Assembly: GCF_020510685.1 (NCBI RefSeq)
Contig: NZ_CP075185.1
Span: 620,001 to 684,000 of the forward strand
Source: Dechloromonas denitrificans
GTDB lineage: Bacteria > Pseudomonadota > Gammaproteobacteria > Burkholderiales > Rhodocyclaceae
Direction: 5' to 3'
DNA: 64,000 bases
The notes below the pieces were generated by a model that was not told the origin of the DNA, did no database searches, and saw only the letters and a program-made list of their open reading frames with translations. The first letter of the stretch is position 1. Every line of letters begins with the position of its first letter. The position numbers and the translations under genes were made by a program. Positions 16,314 through 25,428 of the stretch are shown here, piece by piece.

Positions 16314-19019
16314 ATGAGCCAAACCCTCTATCTGTGCGCCACGACCCGCCTTGCCCAAACCTTGCGCGGCGCGGTGCCGGGCGGGCAAACCGTCTGGCGG
16401 ACGCGGCAGGCGCTGACCGTCGGCCAATGGCTGGCGACGCTGGCCGACGAAGCCTTGCTCAGCGGCATCGCCGAACTGCCGGGCGGCCTCGACCCGTTCG
16501 CCGAGCGGCTGCTCTGGGAAAACGTTATCGAAGCGTCGCTGACCGAGGCGGCGCCGCTTTTCGATATCCAGGGCATGGCGGCCTCGGCGGCCGAGGCGCA
16601 CGCCCTCGCGACGATCTGGCAGATCCGCCCGAGCGGCGCCACGCTGTCCGACGAAGCCCGCCTCTTTCTCGGCTGGCAGGCCGAATTCGTCAAACGCTGC
16701 CGGAGCGGCCACTGGCTCGACCAGGCCAGCCTGCATCGGCAGCTGATCGGCTTGATCGAAGCCGGTCATTTCAGCTTGCCGCCGGCCGTGTTTTTTGCCG
16801 GATTCGATCGCCGCACGCCGCTTGAGGAGCACCTGGCAGCGGCGCTGACGGCACGCGGGGTCATCGTCGACAATGCCGCCGACCGCCTCGACGAGGGCAG
16901 TGCAGCGGATGGCGCCGGAACGCGTCGGCGCCTGGCCTGTCCCGACAGCGCTGCCGAATGTGCCGCCATCGCGGCCTGGGCGAGCGCCCAGCTGGCCGCT
17001 CATCCGGCCGCCCGGCTGGGGGTGGTGGCACCCGATCTGGCCGGCGTGCGCGACCGGCTGGAATTCGCCCTCGATGATGCCCTGCACCCGGCGCTGATTC
17101 GGCCCGATGCCGGTGAAGTGGCGCGTTCCTTCAACTTTTCGCTCGGCCGGACCCTGGCCGATCTGCCGCTGATCCGCGCCGGCCTCGATCTGCTGGCCGT
17201 CGGCGCGGTCGGCAAAGGCCGCGGCAAGGTCGAGCAGAGCCGCTTGTCGGCGCTGTTGCTGGCCGGCGGCTGGGCGGCTGCCGAGCACGAAGCCGACGGG
17301 CGGGCTCGGCTCGATGCCACGCTGCGCCGCGACCTGCCGTATTTCACGACGCTGTCGGCGCTGATCCGGCAGGCCGAACGGCTGGCTGAAAAAGCGCCGC
17401 CGCTCTGTCCGCAAACAATCGCCGCGCTGCAGGCTTTTATCGAGACGCTGAACGGTCTGCCGAAAACCTTGCGGCCCGGCGAATGGTCGGCGCGTTTCCG
17501 CCAGGCGCTGAAAGCGCTTGGCTGGCCCGGCGAGCGGCCGCTGTCCAGCCACGAATTCCAGGCCTGCCGGGCGTTCGGCGAAGTCCTCGACGGCTTCGGC
17601 CGCTTCGACGCGCTGCTTGGTCCCTTGTCGTTTGGCGAAGCCGTCCGTCGTCTGACGCAGCTTTGCCGGCAGCGCATCTTCCAGCCGGAAACGCGCGGCC
17701 AGCCGGCCATCCAGGTGCTCGGCGTACTCGAAAGCGCCGGCCTGGCTTTCGACGCCCTGTGGGTGATGGGGATGAATGACGACCTCTGGCCGCCGGCGCC
17801 TCGACCGAATCCGCTGCTGCCGGCCGAACTGTTGCGGGCGGCCGGCGCGGCGCATGCCAGCGCCGAGGTTGAACTCGATTTCGCGACGCGCGTCCATGCC
17901 CGGCTGTTGCTCGCCGCGCCCGATGTGACGTTTTCGTATGCGCTGGCCGACGGCAACCGGATACTCCGCCCCAGTCCGCTGATCGCCGGCTTGGCGGCGG
18001 CCGCTACCGGGCCGGCGGTCGACGATGGGCTGGCCCGCCAACTGGCTGCCCAGGCAGGCATCGCCTGCGAGCAGCGGGCCGATGCGCTGGCCCCGCCGGT
18101 CGCCGAGGGCGAGAAAGTCTCCGGCGGCAGCTGGTTGCTGCGCGCCCAGGCGATCTGCCCGGCCTGGGCCTATTACCAGTACCGGCTGGGCGGCGAAGCC
18201 ATGGAGGAACCGGTCGAAGGCCTCGATCCGGCGGCTCGCGGCACGCTGGTGCATGAGGCGCTGGAAGCGTTCTGGCGTGAAGTGCGCAGCTCGCAGGCGC
18301 TGGCTGCGCTGGCCCCGGCCGCGCTGGCGCAGGTCATCGGGGCGGCGGTGCGGCAGGCGCTGGAGACCTTTGAAACGGAGCGCCGGGTGAGTTTGCCGGA
18401 GCGCTTCCGCCAACTGGAAGCGGCCCGCCTGGAAAAACTGCTGATCGTCTGGCTGGCCGTCGAAGCCAAGCGCGGGCTGGATTTCACGGTGGTCGCCTGC
18501 GAGCAGCCGGCCGAAGTCGAGATCGAGGAGATCCGGGTAAAAATGGTAGTCGACCGCATCGACCAGCTGGCCGATGGCCGGCAGGTCATCATCGACTACA
18601 AGACCGGTGCCGCCATCGACATCAAGAACTGGGCCGCGGCCCGGCTGACCGAGCCGCAATTGCCGATCTACGCGGCGCTGGTCGCCGACGAGGTGGCGGC
18701 GGTGGTCTTTGCCAAGGTCCTGCTCGACAAGCCGGGGTTCGCCGGGGTGGCCGACGAAAAGGACATCCTGCCGGGTGTCCAGGGGGTCGGCGACGACAAG
18801 CAGAAGATTTTCGATCCGGCCGAATTCCCCGACTGGATCGCCGTCGTCATGCACTGGCGCGAACGCCTGCATGCCGTCGCCCGCGAAGTTCGCCAGGGTG
18901 TCGCCGGGGTCAGTTTCGCCGACGCCAAGGCGTTGCAGTACTGTGAAGTCAAGCCGCTGCTCCGTCTGGCCGAGCGCCAGCGTCTGCTGGCTGAAGCGCA
19001 GGCCAAAGTCGCCGACTGA
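16314..19019 (+). CDS. AddB-like PD-(D/E)XK exonuclease subunit
   Basis: 901 residues. The N-terminal region resembles an inactivated UvrD-like helicase fold (no Walker A GKT seen). The middle contains the AddB/RexB-like segment QVLGVLESAGLAFDALWVMGMNDDLWPP. The C-terminal RecB-type nuclease domain carries VDRIDQL and IIDYKTG (Asp761, Lys763). It probably pairs with the AddA-like protein at 21103-24510 to process double-strand breaks. The four-cysteine iron-sulfur staple of classical AddB is not evident. The matching proteobacterial family is often annotated only as 'PD-(D/E)XK nuclease family' or 'probable DNA repair protein'. Confidence 0.82.
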   Translation: MSQTLYLCATTRLAQTLRGAVPGGQTVWRTRQALTVGQWLATLADEALLSGIAELPGGLDPFAERLLWENVIEASLTEAAPLFDIQGMAASAAEAHALATIWQIRPSGATLSDEARLFLGWQAEFVKRCRSGHWLDQASLHRQLIGLIEAGHFSLPPAVFFAGFDRRTPLEEHLAAALTARGVIVDNAADRLDEGSAADGAGTRRRLACPDSAAECAAIAAWASAQLAAHPAARLGVVAPDLAGVRDRLEFALDDALHPALIRPDAGEVARSFNFSLGRTLADLPLIRAGLDLLAVGAVGKGRGKVEQSRLSALLLAGGWAAAEHEADGRARLDATLRRDLPYFTTLSALIRQAERLAEKAPPLCPQTIAALQAFIETLNGLPKTLRPGEWSARFRQALKALGWPGERPLSSHEFQACRAFGEVLDGFGRFDALLGPLSFGEAVRRLTQLCRQRIFQPETRGQPAIQVLGVLESAGLAFDALWVMGMNDDLWPPAPRPNPLLPAELLRAAGAAHASAEVELDFATRVHARLLLAAPDVTFSYALADGNRILRPSPLIAGLAAAATGPAVDDGLARQLAAQAGIACEQRADALAPPVAEGEKVSGGSWLLRAQAICPAWAYYQYRLGGEAMEEPVEGLDPAARGTLVHEALEAFWREVRSSQALAALAPAALAQVIGAAVRQALETFETERRVSLPERFRQLEAARLEKLLIVWLAVEAKRGLDFTVVACEQPAEVEIEEIRVKMVVDRIDQLADGRQVIIDYKTGAAIDIKNWAAARLTEPQLPIYAALVADEVAAVVFAKVLLDKPGFAGVADEKDILPGVQGVGDDKQKIFDPAEFPDWIAVVMHWRERLHAVAREVRQGVAGVSFADAKALQYCEVKPLLRLAERQRLLAEAQAKVAD

Positions 19020-19180
19020 GCAGCGACGGCAGGGCGCCGGTGTATGCTAGCTGGTGGACGTGCGGCATCCACCGGTCGGCCAGCTATTTGGCATTGGATT
19101 GGCCTATAGTGGAAAAGCAAATTGACTGATTTTCCGGTGCTGCCGACAGCACCATCGCGTCATGCAAGGAGATTCCGCTG

Positions 19181-21019
19181 ATGAAGGACAAGGCTGGCCG
19201 GGCGTCGGCAGCAGGCGATGCGGCGCACCGGCAGGATACGGGAGGGACCGACCTGTCGATGCCGGCGTTGCTGCACGAGCTTGAATGCCAGAAACGCGAG
19301 CTGGAAGACAAGAATGCCGCGTTGCGCCAGGCTCTGGCCGAAATCGAGGCGGCGCACAACCGTTACCTCGATCTCTATGAACTGTCGCCGGTCGGCTATC
19401 TGACCCTGACGCGCGACGGGCTGATTGCCGAAATCAATCTGACCGGTGCCGAACTGTTCGGCATCGCGCGCGACGACCTGCTTGACCACCGTTTTGCCGC
19501 CTATCTGGCAACGGACGATACCGAGCGCTGGCAACAATTGTTCGCCTCGCTGATCCTGCGCGGTGGCCAGCAAACGGCTGAATTCAAGCTGCAGCGACCG
19601 GCGGCCGGCGTCGTTTATCTGCAACTCGATTGTCTCGGGGTGCGCCGGGAGGATGAAAGGCTCGCCGTGCACGTGACGCTGACCGATATCTCGGACAAGA
19701 AGAATGCCGAAATCGCCCGCGAGGAGTCGGAGGCGCGTTACCGGGCGATTTTCGACAAGGCGCGCAACGGCCTGGTCGTTGCCGATGTGGCCAGCAAGCG
19801 CCTGCTCAGTGCCAACGAAGCTTTCCTGAAAATGGTCGGCTATTCGCGCGACGAACTGTCGGAACTCGCCGTTCCCGACATTCACCCGGCGGCCGAGGTG
19901 CCGCAGGTGAGCCAGGCCTTCGCCCAACTGGTGAGCGGCGAAATCGAGGCCGCCGAGAACATCCCGGTGCGTCGCCATGACGGCCGGATCATCTACGTCG
20001 ACATCAATGGCAGCCCGTTTGTCCTGAATGGCCGACAGTGCATTCTCGGCGAATTCCACGACATCAGCGGGCGCAAGCAGGTCGAGGACGCCTTGCGCGA
20101 GCAGAAGGAATTCTTCCGCCTGATCGCCGAGAGCATCGAGGGCTTTATCGCCGTCCTCGACCCCAATGGGCGGCGCGTTTACAACAGCCCGTCCTATGCC
20201 CAGTTGCTCGGCGAGCGCAATCTGTCCGGCACCACGTCCTTTCTCGATGTTTATCCGGCCGACCGGGAGCGCGTCGTGCAGGCCTTCCGGGAGAGCGTCG
20301 TTAGCGGGGTCGGGCAGCATCTTGAGTATCGTTTCATGCGGCCCGACGGCAGCATCCGCCTGATGGAGTCGCACGGCGGGGTGATCCGCGACGAGCAGGG
20401 GGCGGTCAAATACGTGGTGGTGGTCACCCATGACGTCACTGAGCGCAAGGCGGCCGAGGAAAAGATCCATCACCTCGCCTTCTACGACGCCCTGACCCAG
20501 CTGCCCAATCGCCGGATGTTGAACGACCGCTTGCAGCAGGCGATGGCGACAAGCCGGCGGAGTGGCCGCTATGGGGCGCTGATGTTCCTCGATCTCGACG
20601 ATTTCAAGCCGGTCAATGACATCCACGGCCATTGCGTCGGCGACTGCCTGCTGGTCCAGGCGGCCGAGCGGATCAGTCGGTGCGTCCGCGAGATCGACAC
20701 CGTGGCGCGCTTCGGCGGCGACGAATTCGTCGTCATGCTGGGCGAACTCAACGTCGATCTCGGGCCGTCGATGCTTGAGGCCGGGATGGTCGCCGACAAG
20801 ATCCGCTTGGCCATCGGCGAACCGTTCGTGCTCGAAGTCCGGGCCAAGGACGGTTCGCTGAGCAGCGTCGAACTGCATTGCACGGCGAGTATCGGTGTCG
20901 CGATGTTCCTCAATCATGAGTTCACCGAGGAAGAGGTGCTCAAGCTGGCCGATATCGCGATGTATCGGGCGAAAGACGCCGGCCGCGACTGCATTCGTTT
21001 CTCGCCGGCCGAGACTTGA
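19181..21019 (+). CDS. Diguanylate cyclase with three PAS domains
   Basis: 612 residues, cytoplasmic (no signal or membrane helices). An N-terminal coiled coil (LLHELECQKRELEDKNAAL) is followed by three PAS/PAC units (about 55-175, 185-300, 305-425) and a GGDEF domain (about 430-610). The catalytic motif RFGGDEF is intact (GGDEF at 512-516), and the allosteric I-site RxxD (REID) lies five residues upstream, so it should make c-di-GMP with product inhibition. AAGGAG sits 8 bases before the ATG. The 160-base gap upstream suggests its own promoter. It overlaps the start-side frame of the following helicase gene, although that gene probably starts later. Confidence 0.92.
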   Translation: MKDKAGRASAAGDAAHRQDTGGTDLSMPALLHELECQKRELEDKNAALRQALAEIEAAHNRYLDLYELSPVGYLTLTRDGLIAEINLTGAELFGIARDDLLDHRFAAYLATDDTERWQQLFASLILRGGQQTAEFKLQRPAAGVVYLQLDCLGVRREDERLAVHVTLTDISDKKNAEIAREESEARYRAIFDKARNGLVVADVASKRLLSANEAFLKMVGYSRDELSELAVPDIHPAAEVPQVSQAFAQLVSGEIEAAENIPVRRHDGRIIYVDINGSPFVLNGRQCILGEFHDISGRKQVEDALREQKEFFRLIAESIEGFIAVLDPNGRRVYNSPSYAQLLGERNLSGTTSFLDVYPADRERVVQAFRESVVSGVGQHLEYRFMRPDGSIRLMESHGGVIRDEQGAVKYVVVVTHDVTERKAAEEKIHHLAFYDALTQLPNRRMLNDRLQQAMATSRRSGRYGALMFLDLDDFKPVNDIHGHCVGDCLLVQAAERISRCVREIDTVARFGGDEFVVMLGELNVDLGPSMLEAGMVADKIRLAIGEPFVLEVRAKDGSLSSVELHCTASIGVAMFLNHEFTEEEVLKLADIAMYRAKDAGRDCIRFSPAET

Positions 21020-21102
21020 GGCGGGACGAAACGGCCGAGATATTGGACAATTGCGGCCGGGCGCCGCGCCGTGGCGCGCCGGACAATTTCCAGGATAACC
21101 AG

Positions 21103-24100
21103 ATGAACGCTGCGGTCGACCGCCTGCAAGAGGACGAAACTGCCCGGCGCCGGGCTCTCGACGTCGCCTCTTTCATCGTCGAGGCCCCGGCCGGGGCCGG
21201 CAAGACGGAGTTGCTGACGCAGCGCTACCTGCGCCTGCTGGCCGTCGTCGAGCATCCGGAAGAAGTGCTGGCGCTGACCTTCACCAACAAGGCGGCAACC
21301 GAAATGCGCGACCGTATCCTCGGCAGCCTGGAACGCGCCGCGGCCGGCGAACTGCCGGAACAGCCGCACAAACGCCTGACTTTCGAGCTGGCCGAGCGGG
21401 TGCTGGCTCACGACCGGGCGCGGACCTGGGGCCTGCTCGGCCATCCCGGGCGCCTGCGCATCACCACGCTCGACGCGCTGTGCGCCAGCCTGGCTCGGCA
21501 GATGCCGTATCTCAGCCGGTTCGGCAGCCAGCCCGGCGTCAGCGACGATGCCGCGGCGCATTACGCGGCCGCCGCCCGGCGGACGCTGGAAATGCTCGAA
21601 GGCGAGGGGGCCGATGCCGATGTGGTGGCCGCCGCGCTGGCCTTCATGGACAACAATGCCGGCCGCCTGGAGCGCCTGCTGGTCGCCATGCTCGGCCGCC
21701 GCGACCAGTGGCTGCACCATGCGACGCGGATCGAAAGCGGCGAGATGCGGGACGAAGTCGAAGCCGGCTTTGCCGCCCTGATCGAACGCGATCTGGCGCA
21801 GCTGGCCGGGCTGCTCGATGCCGGCTGGCAGGCCCGGCTGATGCCGCTCGCCCGCTTCGCCGCGGCCAACGTGCCGGAAGTGCTCGCACCGCTACTCGAG
21901 TGGACGACGCCGCTGGCCGGCGAAATCGCCGATCTGGCCCGCTGGCAGGCGCTGGCGACGCTGCTGCTGACCGGCACCGGGACGCTGCGCAAGGCCTTGA
22001 CCAAGAACATCGGTTTTCCGGCCGACAAGGCGGTCAAGGCGCAGAAGGAGGCGATGGGCGAGTTGCTCGCCGATCTGGCCGCCGTTCCCGAGCTGGAAGC
22101 CGGGCTCGGTCAGTTGGGCAGTCTGCCCTACCCGGAATTGAGCGATGCCGAATGGGCCACCGTCGAATGCTTCTCGCGCCTGCTCCGGCTGGCCGCCGGG
22201 CAGTTGTGGCTGACCTTTCAGGAGGCCGGCGAGGTCGATTTCATCGAAATCGCCGCCCGTGCCGGGCTGGCGCTCGGCGATGACGAAGCACCGACCGACC
22301 TGGCCGAGGCGCTCGACTACCGCATTCGCCATCTGCTGGTCGATGAGTTCCAGGACACCAGCCCGAGCCAGGTCTCGTTGATCGAAAAGCTGACGCGCGG
22401 CTGGATGCCGGACGACGGCCGGACGCTGTTCGTGGTCGGCGACCCGATGCAGTCGATCTACCGCTTCCGCAAGGCCGATGTCGGGTTGTTCCTGCGCGTC
22501 CGCGAACGCGGCATCGGCGACATCCGGCTCGAACACCTGCGCTTGTTCCGCAACAACCGTTCCTTTCCCGGCATCGTTGATTGGGTCAATGCCAGTTTTC
22601 CCAGCATTTTTCCGGCCGCCGATAATCCCGGTTCCGGCGCCGTCTGCTACGCCGAGTCGGCCGCCACCCGGCCCGCCTACCCCGACAGCGGGGTCAGCGT
22701 CGAGGCGCTGATTGCCCGCGACGACAGCGATGCTGCCGAGGACGAAGGGCGCCGCGTTCTCGATCTGATTCTCGCCAGCCGCCGGGTCAGCCCGGACGAG
22801 CGCATCGCCGTGCTGGTCCGGGCGCGCAGCCATCTCGACGCGCTCGTCGCCGAGATCCGCCGGCGGGCGCCGGACCTGCGTTTCCAGGCGGTCGAGATCG
22901 AAGGGCTGGCGGCCCGCCAGCATGTCCAGGATTTGCTCACCCTGTATTCGGCGCTCGCCCACCGGGCCGACCGCGTGCACTGGCTGGCCGTCCTGCGCGC
23001 CCCGTGGTGCGGCTTGCTGCTGGCCGATCTGCACGCGCTGGCGGCGGACGACAAGCAGCGCACCATCTGGCAACTGATGCAGGACGAGACGCGTCTCGCC
23101 CGGCTGTCCGACGATGGCCGGCAACGCCTTGGTCATGTCCGCGCCGTCCTGGGCCAGGCCTTCGCGCATCAGGACCGCCGCCACCCGCGGCGCTGGCTGG
23201 AGGGCGTCTGGCTGATGCTCGGCGGCCCGCAGTGCCTGGAGGCGCCGGAGGCGATGGCCGACGTCGAGGCTTTCTTCCGGCTGGTGGACAAGCTGGCGGC
23301 GGCTCGCAAGCTGAATGCCGAAACGCTCGCCGCCGCGGCCGCCGAGCTGTTCGCGCCGCCCGACGCCCGGGCTGGCGACAGCATCCAGATGATGACCATC
23401 CACAAATCCAAGGGCCTCGAATTCGAGACCGTGATCCTGCCCGGCCTGCACCGCATCACCGGGGTTAACGAGAGCAGCCTGCTGCTCTGGGACGAAGTGG
23501 CCGGGGCCGACGGCAGCGAACATTTGCTGGTCGCCCCGCTGAAAGCCAAGGGCGCCGGCAATGACTTGCCGAGCACCTACGACTACCTGAAGAAACTGGA
23601 AGGCGAGCGCGCCGCGCACGAAGACGAGCGCCTGCTCTATGTCGCCGCCACCCGTGCCATCCGCCGCCTGCACCTGGTCGGCGTGGCACAGGCCGACGAC
23701 AAGAAGGAGGACGGCTTGAAGGCGCCGGCCGGCGGCTCGCTGCTCAAGCTGCTCTGGCCGGGCGTCGCCCAGCCGGTGTTTGCCACCGCTCTGAGGGGCG
23801 GCGTGGCGCCGGCTGCAGCGACCGGCGAGATCGATCCGGCGACTTTCGTGCCGCCGCTGGTCCGCCTGATCGCGCCCGGTGTGCCGCCGCTGCTGGCAAA
23901 TCTGCCGGCGACTGCGGCCCCGGCCGCCGGCAACGCCGAGCAGCCGGACGCCGTCGAAGCCGGCCTGGCGCTCGAGGCGTCGGTCGGCACGCTGGTCCAT
24001 CGCTGTCTCGAACTGATTGCCGGGCAGGGTTTGGCCCACTGGCCGGTCGATCGCCTGGCCGGTCTCGAGCCGGCCTGGCGGCGCTGGCTGCAGAACCAGG

Positions 24101-24510
24101 GGCATGACGCCAGCGCGGCGGCCGGCGGGGCCGCCGAAGCGGTACAGGCGGTACGCACGACGCTGACCTCGGAGAGCGGCCGCTGGGTCCTGGCCGAGCA
24201 TCCGGAAGGCGCCGCCGAGCAGGCGTGGAGCAGCCTGTCCGATACGGCGACCGCCGATGGCGCGGCCCGTCAGGCGGCGGTGAATCACGTGATCGACCGC
24301 GTTTTCGTCGCCGACGGTTGCCGCTGGATTGTCGACTACAAGACGGTGCGCGGGTCGGCGGTCGATCTGCCGCAACGCGCCGAACAGTTCCGGCCGCAAC
24401 TCGAGCGCTACGCCGCCTTGTTCCGTGCCGATGCCCGGCCGCTACGGATGGCGATCTATTTTCCGCTGCAAGGTCAGTTGCTCGAATTGCCGGCCCGGCC
24501 GGCCGGATAA
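21103..24510 (+). CDS. AddA-like UvrD-family helicase/nuclease
   Basis: 1135 residues from ATG 21103, which has AGGATA 8 bases upstream; an earlier in-frame start at 21016 overlaps the upstream stop and has no such site. Helicase motifs are motif I APAGAGKT (Lys34), Ia LTFTNKAATEM, II LLVDEFQDTSPSQ, III VGDPMQSIYRFRKADV, IV-VI (MTIHKSKGLEFETVILPGL, LLYVAATRA). The C-terminal RecB-type nuclease has IVDYKTV (Asp1078, Lys1080). It is the ATP-dependent motor and nuclease subunit expected to work with the AddB-like protein encoded two genes upstream in end resection and recombination. Confidence 0.9.
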   Translation: MNAAVDRLQEDETARRRALDVASFIVEAPAGAGKTELLTQRYLRLLAVVEHPEEVLALTFTNKAATEMRDRILGSLERAAAGELPEQPHKRLTFELAERVLAHDRARTWGLLGHPGRLRITTLDALCASLARQMPYLSRFGSQPGVSDDAAAHYAAAARRTLEMLEGEGADADVVAAALAFMDNNAGRLERLLVAMLGRRDQWLHHATRIESGEMRDEVEAGFAALIERDLAQLAGLLDAGWQARLMPLARFAAANVPEVLAPLLEWTTPLAGEIADLARWQALATLLLTGTGTLRKALTKNIGFPADKAVKAQKEAMGELLADLAAVPELEAGLGQLGSLPYPELSDAEWATVECFSRLLRLAAGQLWLTFQEAGEVDFIEIAARAGLALGDDEAPTDLAEALDYRIRHLLVDEFQDTSPSQVSLIEKLTRGWMPDDGRTLFVVGDPMQSIYRFRKADVGLFLRVRERGIGDIRLEHLRLFRNNRSFPGIVDWVNASFPSIFPAADNPGSGAVCYAESAATRPAYPDSGVSVEALIARDDSDAAEDEGRRVLDLILASRRVSPDERIAVLVRARSHLDALVAEIRRRAPDLRFQAVEIEGLAARQHVQDLLTLYSALAHRADRVHWLAVLRAPWCGLLLADLHALAADDKQRTIWQLMQDETRLARLSDDGRQRLGHVRAVLGQAFAHQDRRHPRRWLEGVWLMLGGPQCLEAPEAMADVEAFFRLVDKLAAARKLNAETLAAAAAELFAPPDARAGDSIQMMTIHKSKGLEFETVILPGLHRITGVNESSLLLWDEVAGADGSEHLLVAPLKAKGAGNDLPSTYDYLKKLEGERAAHEDERLLYVAATRAIRRLHLVGVAQADDKKEDGLKAPAGGSLLKLLWPGVAQPVFATALRGGVAPAAATGEIDPATFVPPLVRLIAPGVPPLLANLPATAAPAAGNAEQPDAVEAGLALEASVGTLVHRCLELIAGQGLAHWPVDRLAGLEPAWRRWLQNQGHDASAAAGGAAEAVQAVRTTLTSESGRWVLAEHPEGAAEQAWSSLSDTATADGAARQAAVNHVIDRVFVADGCRWIVDYKTVRGSAVDLPQRAEQFRPQLERYAALFRADARPLRMAIYFPLQGQLLELPARPAG

Positions 24511-24620
24511 GCGAGGCGCCGGAAAACGCTTCATTGTTATACTTTGCCGATCGATACTAGCGAGTGAGGCGGCATGTTCCTCCTGTTGCGCCCCCGGTTT
24601 CAGCCCTTCAGACTTGATTG

Positions 24621-25421
24621 ATGCGCGCCTTTTTATCCATCGTCCTGCTCTTGCTTGCCTGCGCCTCCGTCGCCCAGGCCGGGTCATTGCGCATTGCCCT
24701 GGGGGTGCAGAACAACCTCTCGCCAGCGCCCGGCCAGTCCGCCAGGGGCGGCGCGCAGAGCGGCGGTCTGATCGCTTTCAATGAAGATCTGGCGCGCGAA
24801 ATCTGCCGGCGGATCAATGCCCGTTGCGTGACGCGCCATGTGCTGTTCGGCGAAATACTGCCGGGCATTGAGGGCGGAAAGTTCGAGCTCGGTTTCGGCA
24901 ATTATCTGCGGACGCCGGAACGCGAAAAACAAGTGGCCTTCAGCGACCCGCTCTGGCGTTCGTCCTCGCGCTTGCTGGCGGCGCCGGCGACGACACAGCG
25001 TTTTACCAGGCGGCTCGGCCGTGAGCCGGACCTGGCCAGCTTGCGCGGGGCGCGCCTCGGCGTCGTCGCCGAAACGCAGCAACACCGCTATCTGCAGAGC
25101 ATTGCCCTGGCACAGGAATTGACGGTACTCACCGCCCCGACGATAGGTGACGCCCTCACCCTGTTGCGCGAAGGGAAGGTCGATTTCTGCCTGTTTCCGA
25201 TGCTCAGCGCCTACGCCATGTTGAATTCCGAGCCGGCCGGGGCCTTCGAGTTTGCCGGCCGGCCGCTGACCGAAAGCGGGCTGGGCGGCACGGTCCATAT
25301 CGCCCTGCCGAAAACCGACGGTGCCTTGCGGGAGGGCGTCAACCTGGCCATCGCCGCGATGCGCGCCGACGGCACCTACCACCGCATCGTGCGGCGGCAT
25401 TTTCCTTTCAGTCTGGATTGA
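24621..25421 (+). CDS. Periplasmic substrate-binding protein (SBP_bac_3 type)
   Basis: 266 residues from ATG 24621. The signal peptide is MRAFLSIVLLLLACASVAQA; the cysteine in it is not in a convincing lipobox. The mature protein has the two-lobe PBPb pattern (LRIALGVQNN, GGLIAFNEDLAREICRRIN, FGNYLRTPEREKQVAFSDPLW, LREGKVDFCLFPMLSAY). No permease or ATPase gene is adjacent. Instead it lies 7 bases before a membrane diguanylate cyclase gene, which suggests the protein senses a small ligand for signalling rather than for uptake (inference). The ligand is unknown. Confidence 0.82.
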   Translation: MRAFLSIVLLLLACASVAQAGSLRIALGVQNNLSPAPGQSARGGAQSGGLIAFNEDLAREICRRINARCVTRHVLFGEILPGIEGGKFELGFGNYLRTPEREKQVAFSDPLWRSSSRLLAAPATTQRFTRRLGREPDLASLRGARLGVVAETQQHRYLQSIALAQELTVLTAPTIGDALTLLREGKVDFCLFPMLSAYAMLNSEPAGAFEFAGRPLTESGLGGTVHIALPKTDGALREGVNLAIAAMRADGTYHRIVRRHFPFSLD

Positions 25422-25428
25422 GGCCGGG

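Noticed and set aside
15921..18872. Long minus-strand open frame opposite the AddB-like gene
   Set aside because: Arg/Gln/Gly-rich translation without domains, fully opposite a recognised nuclease gene.
21892..24399. Long minus-strand open frame opposite the AddA-like helicase gene
   Set aside because: No family motifs; the plus strand encodes all UvrD motifs.
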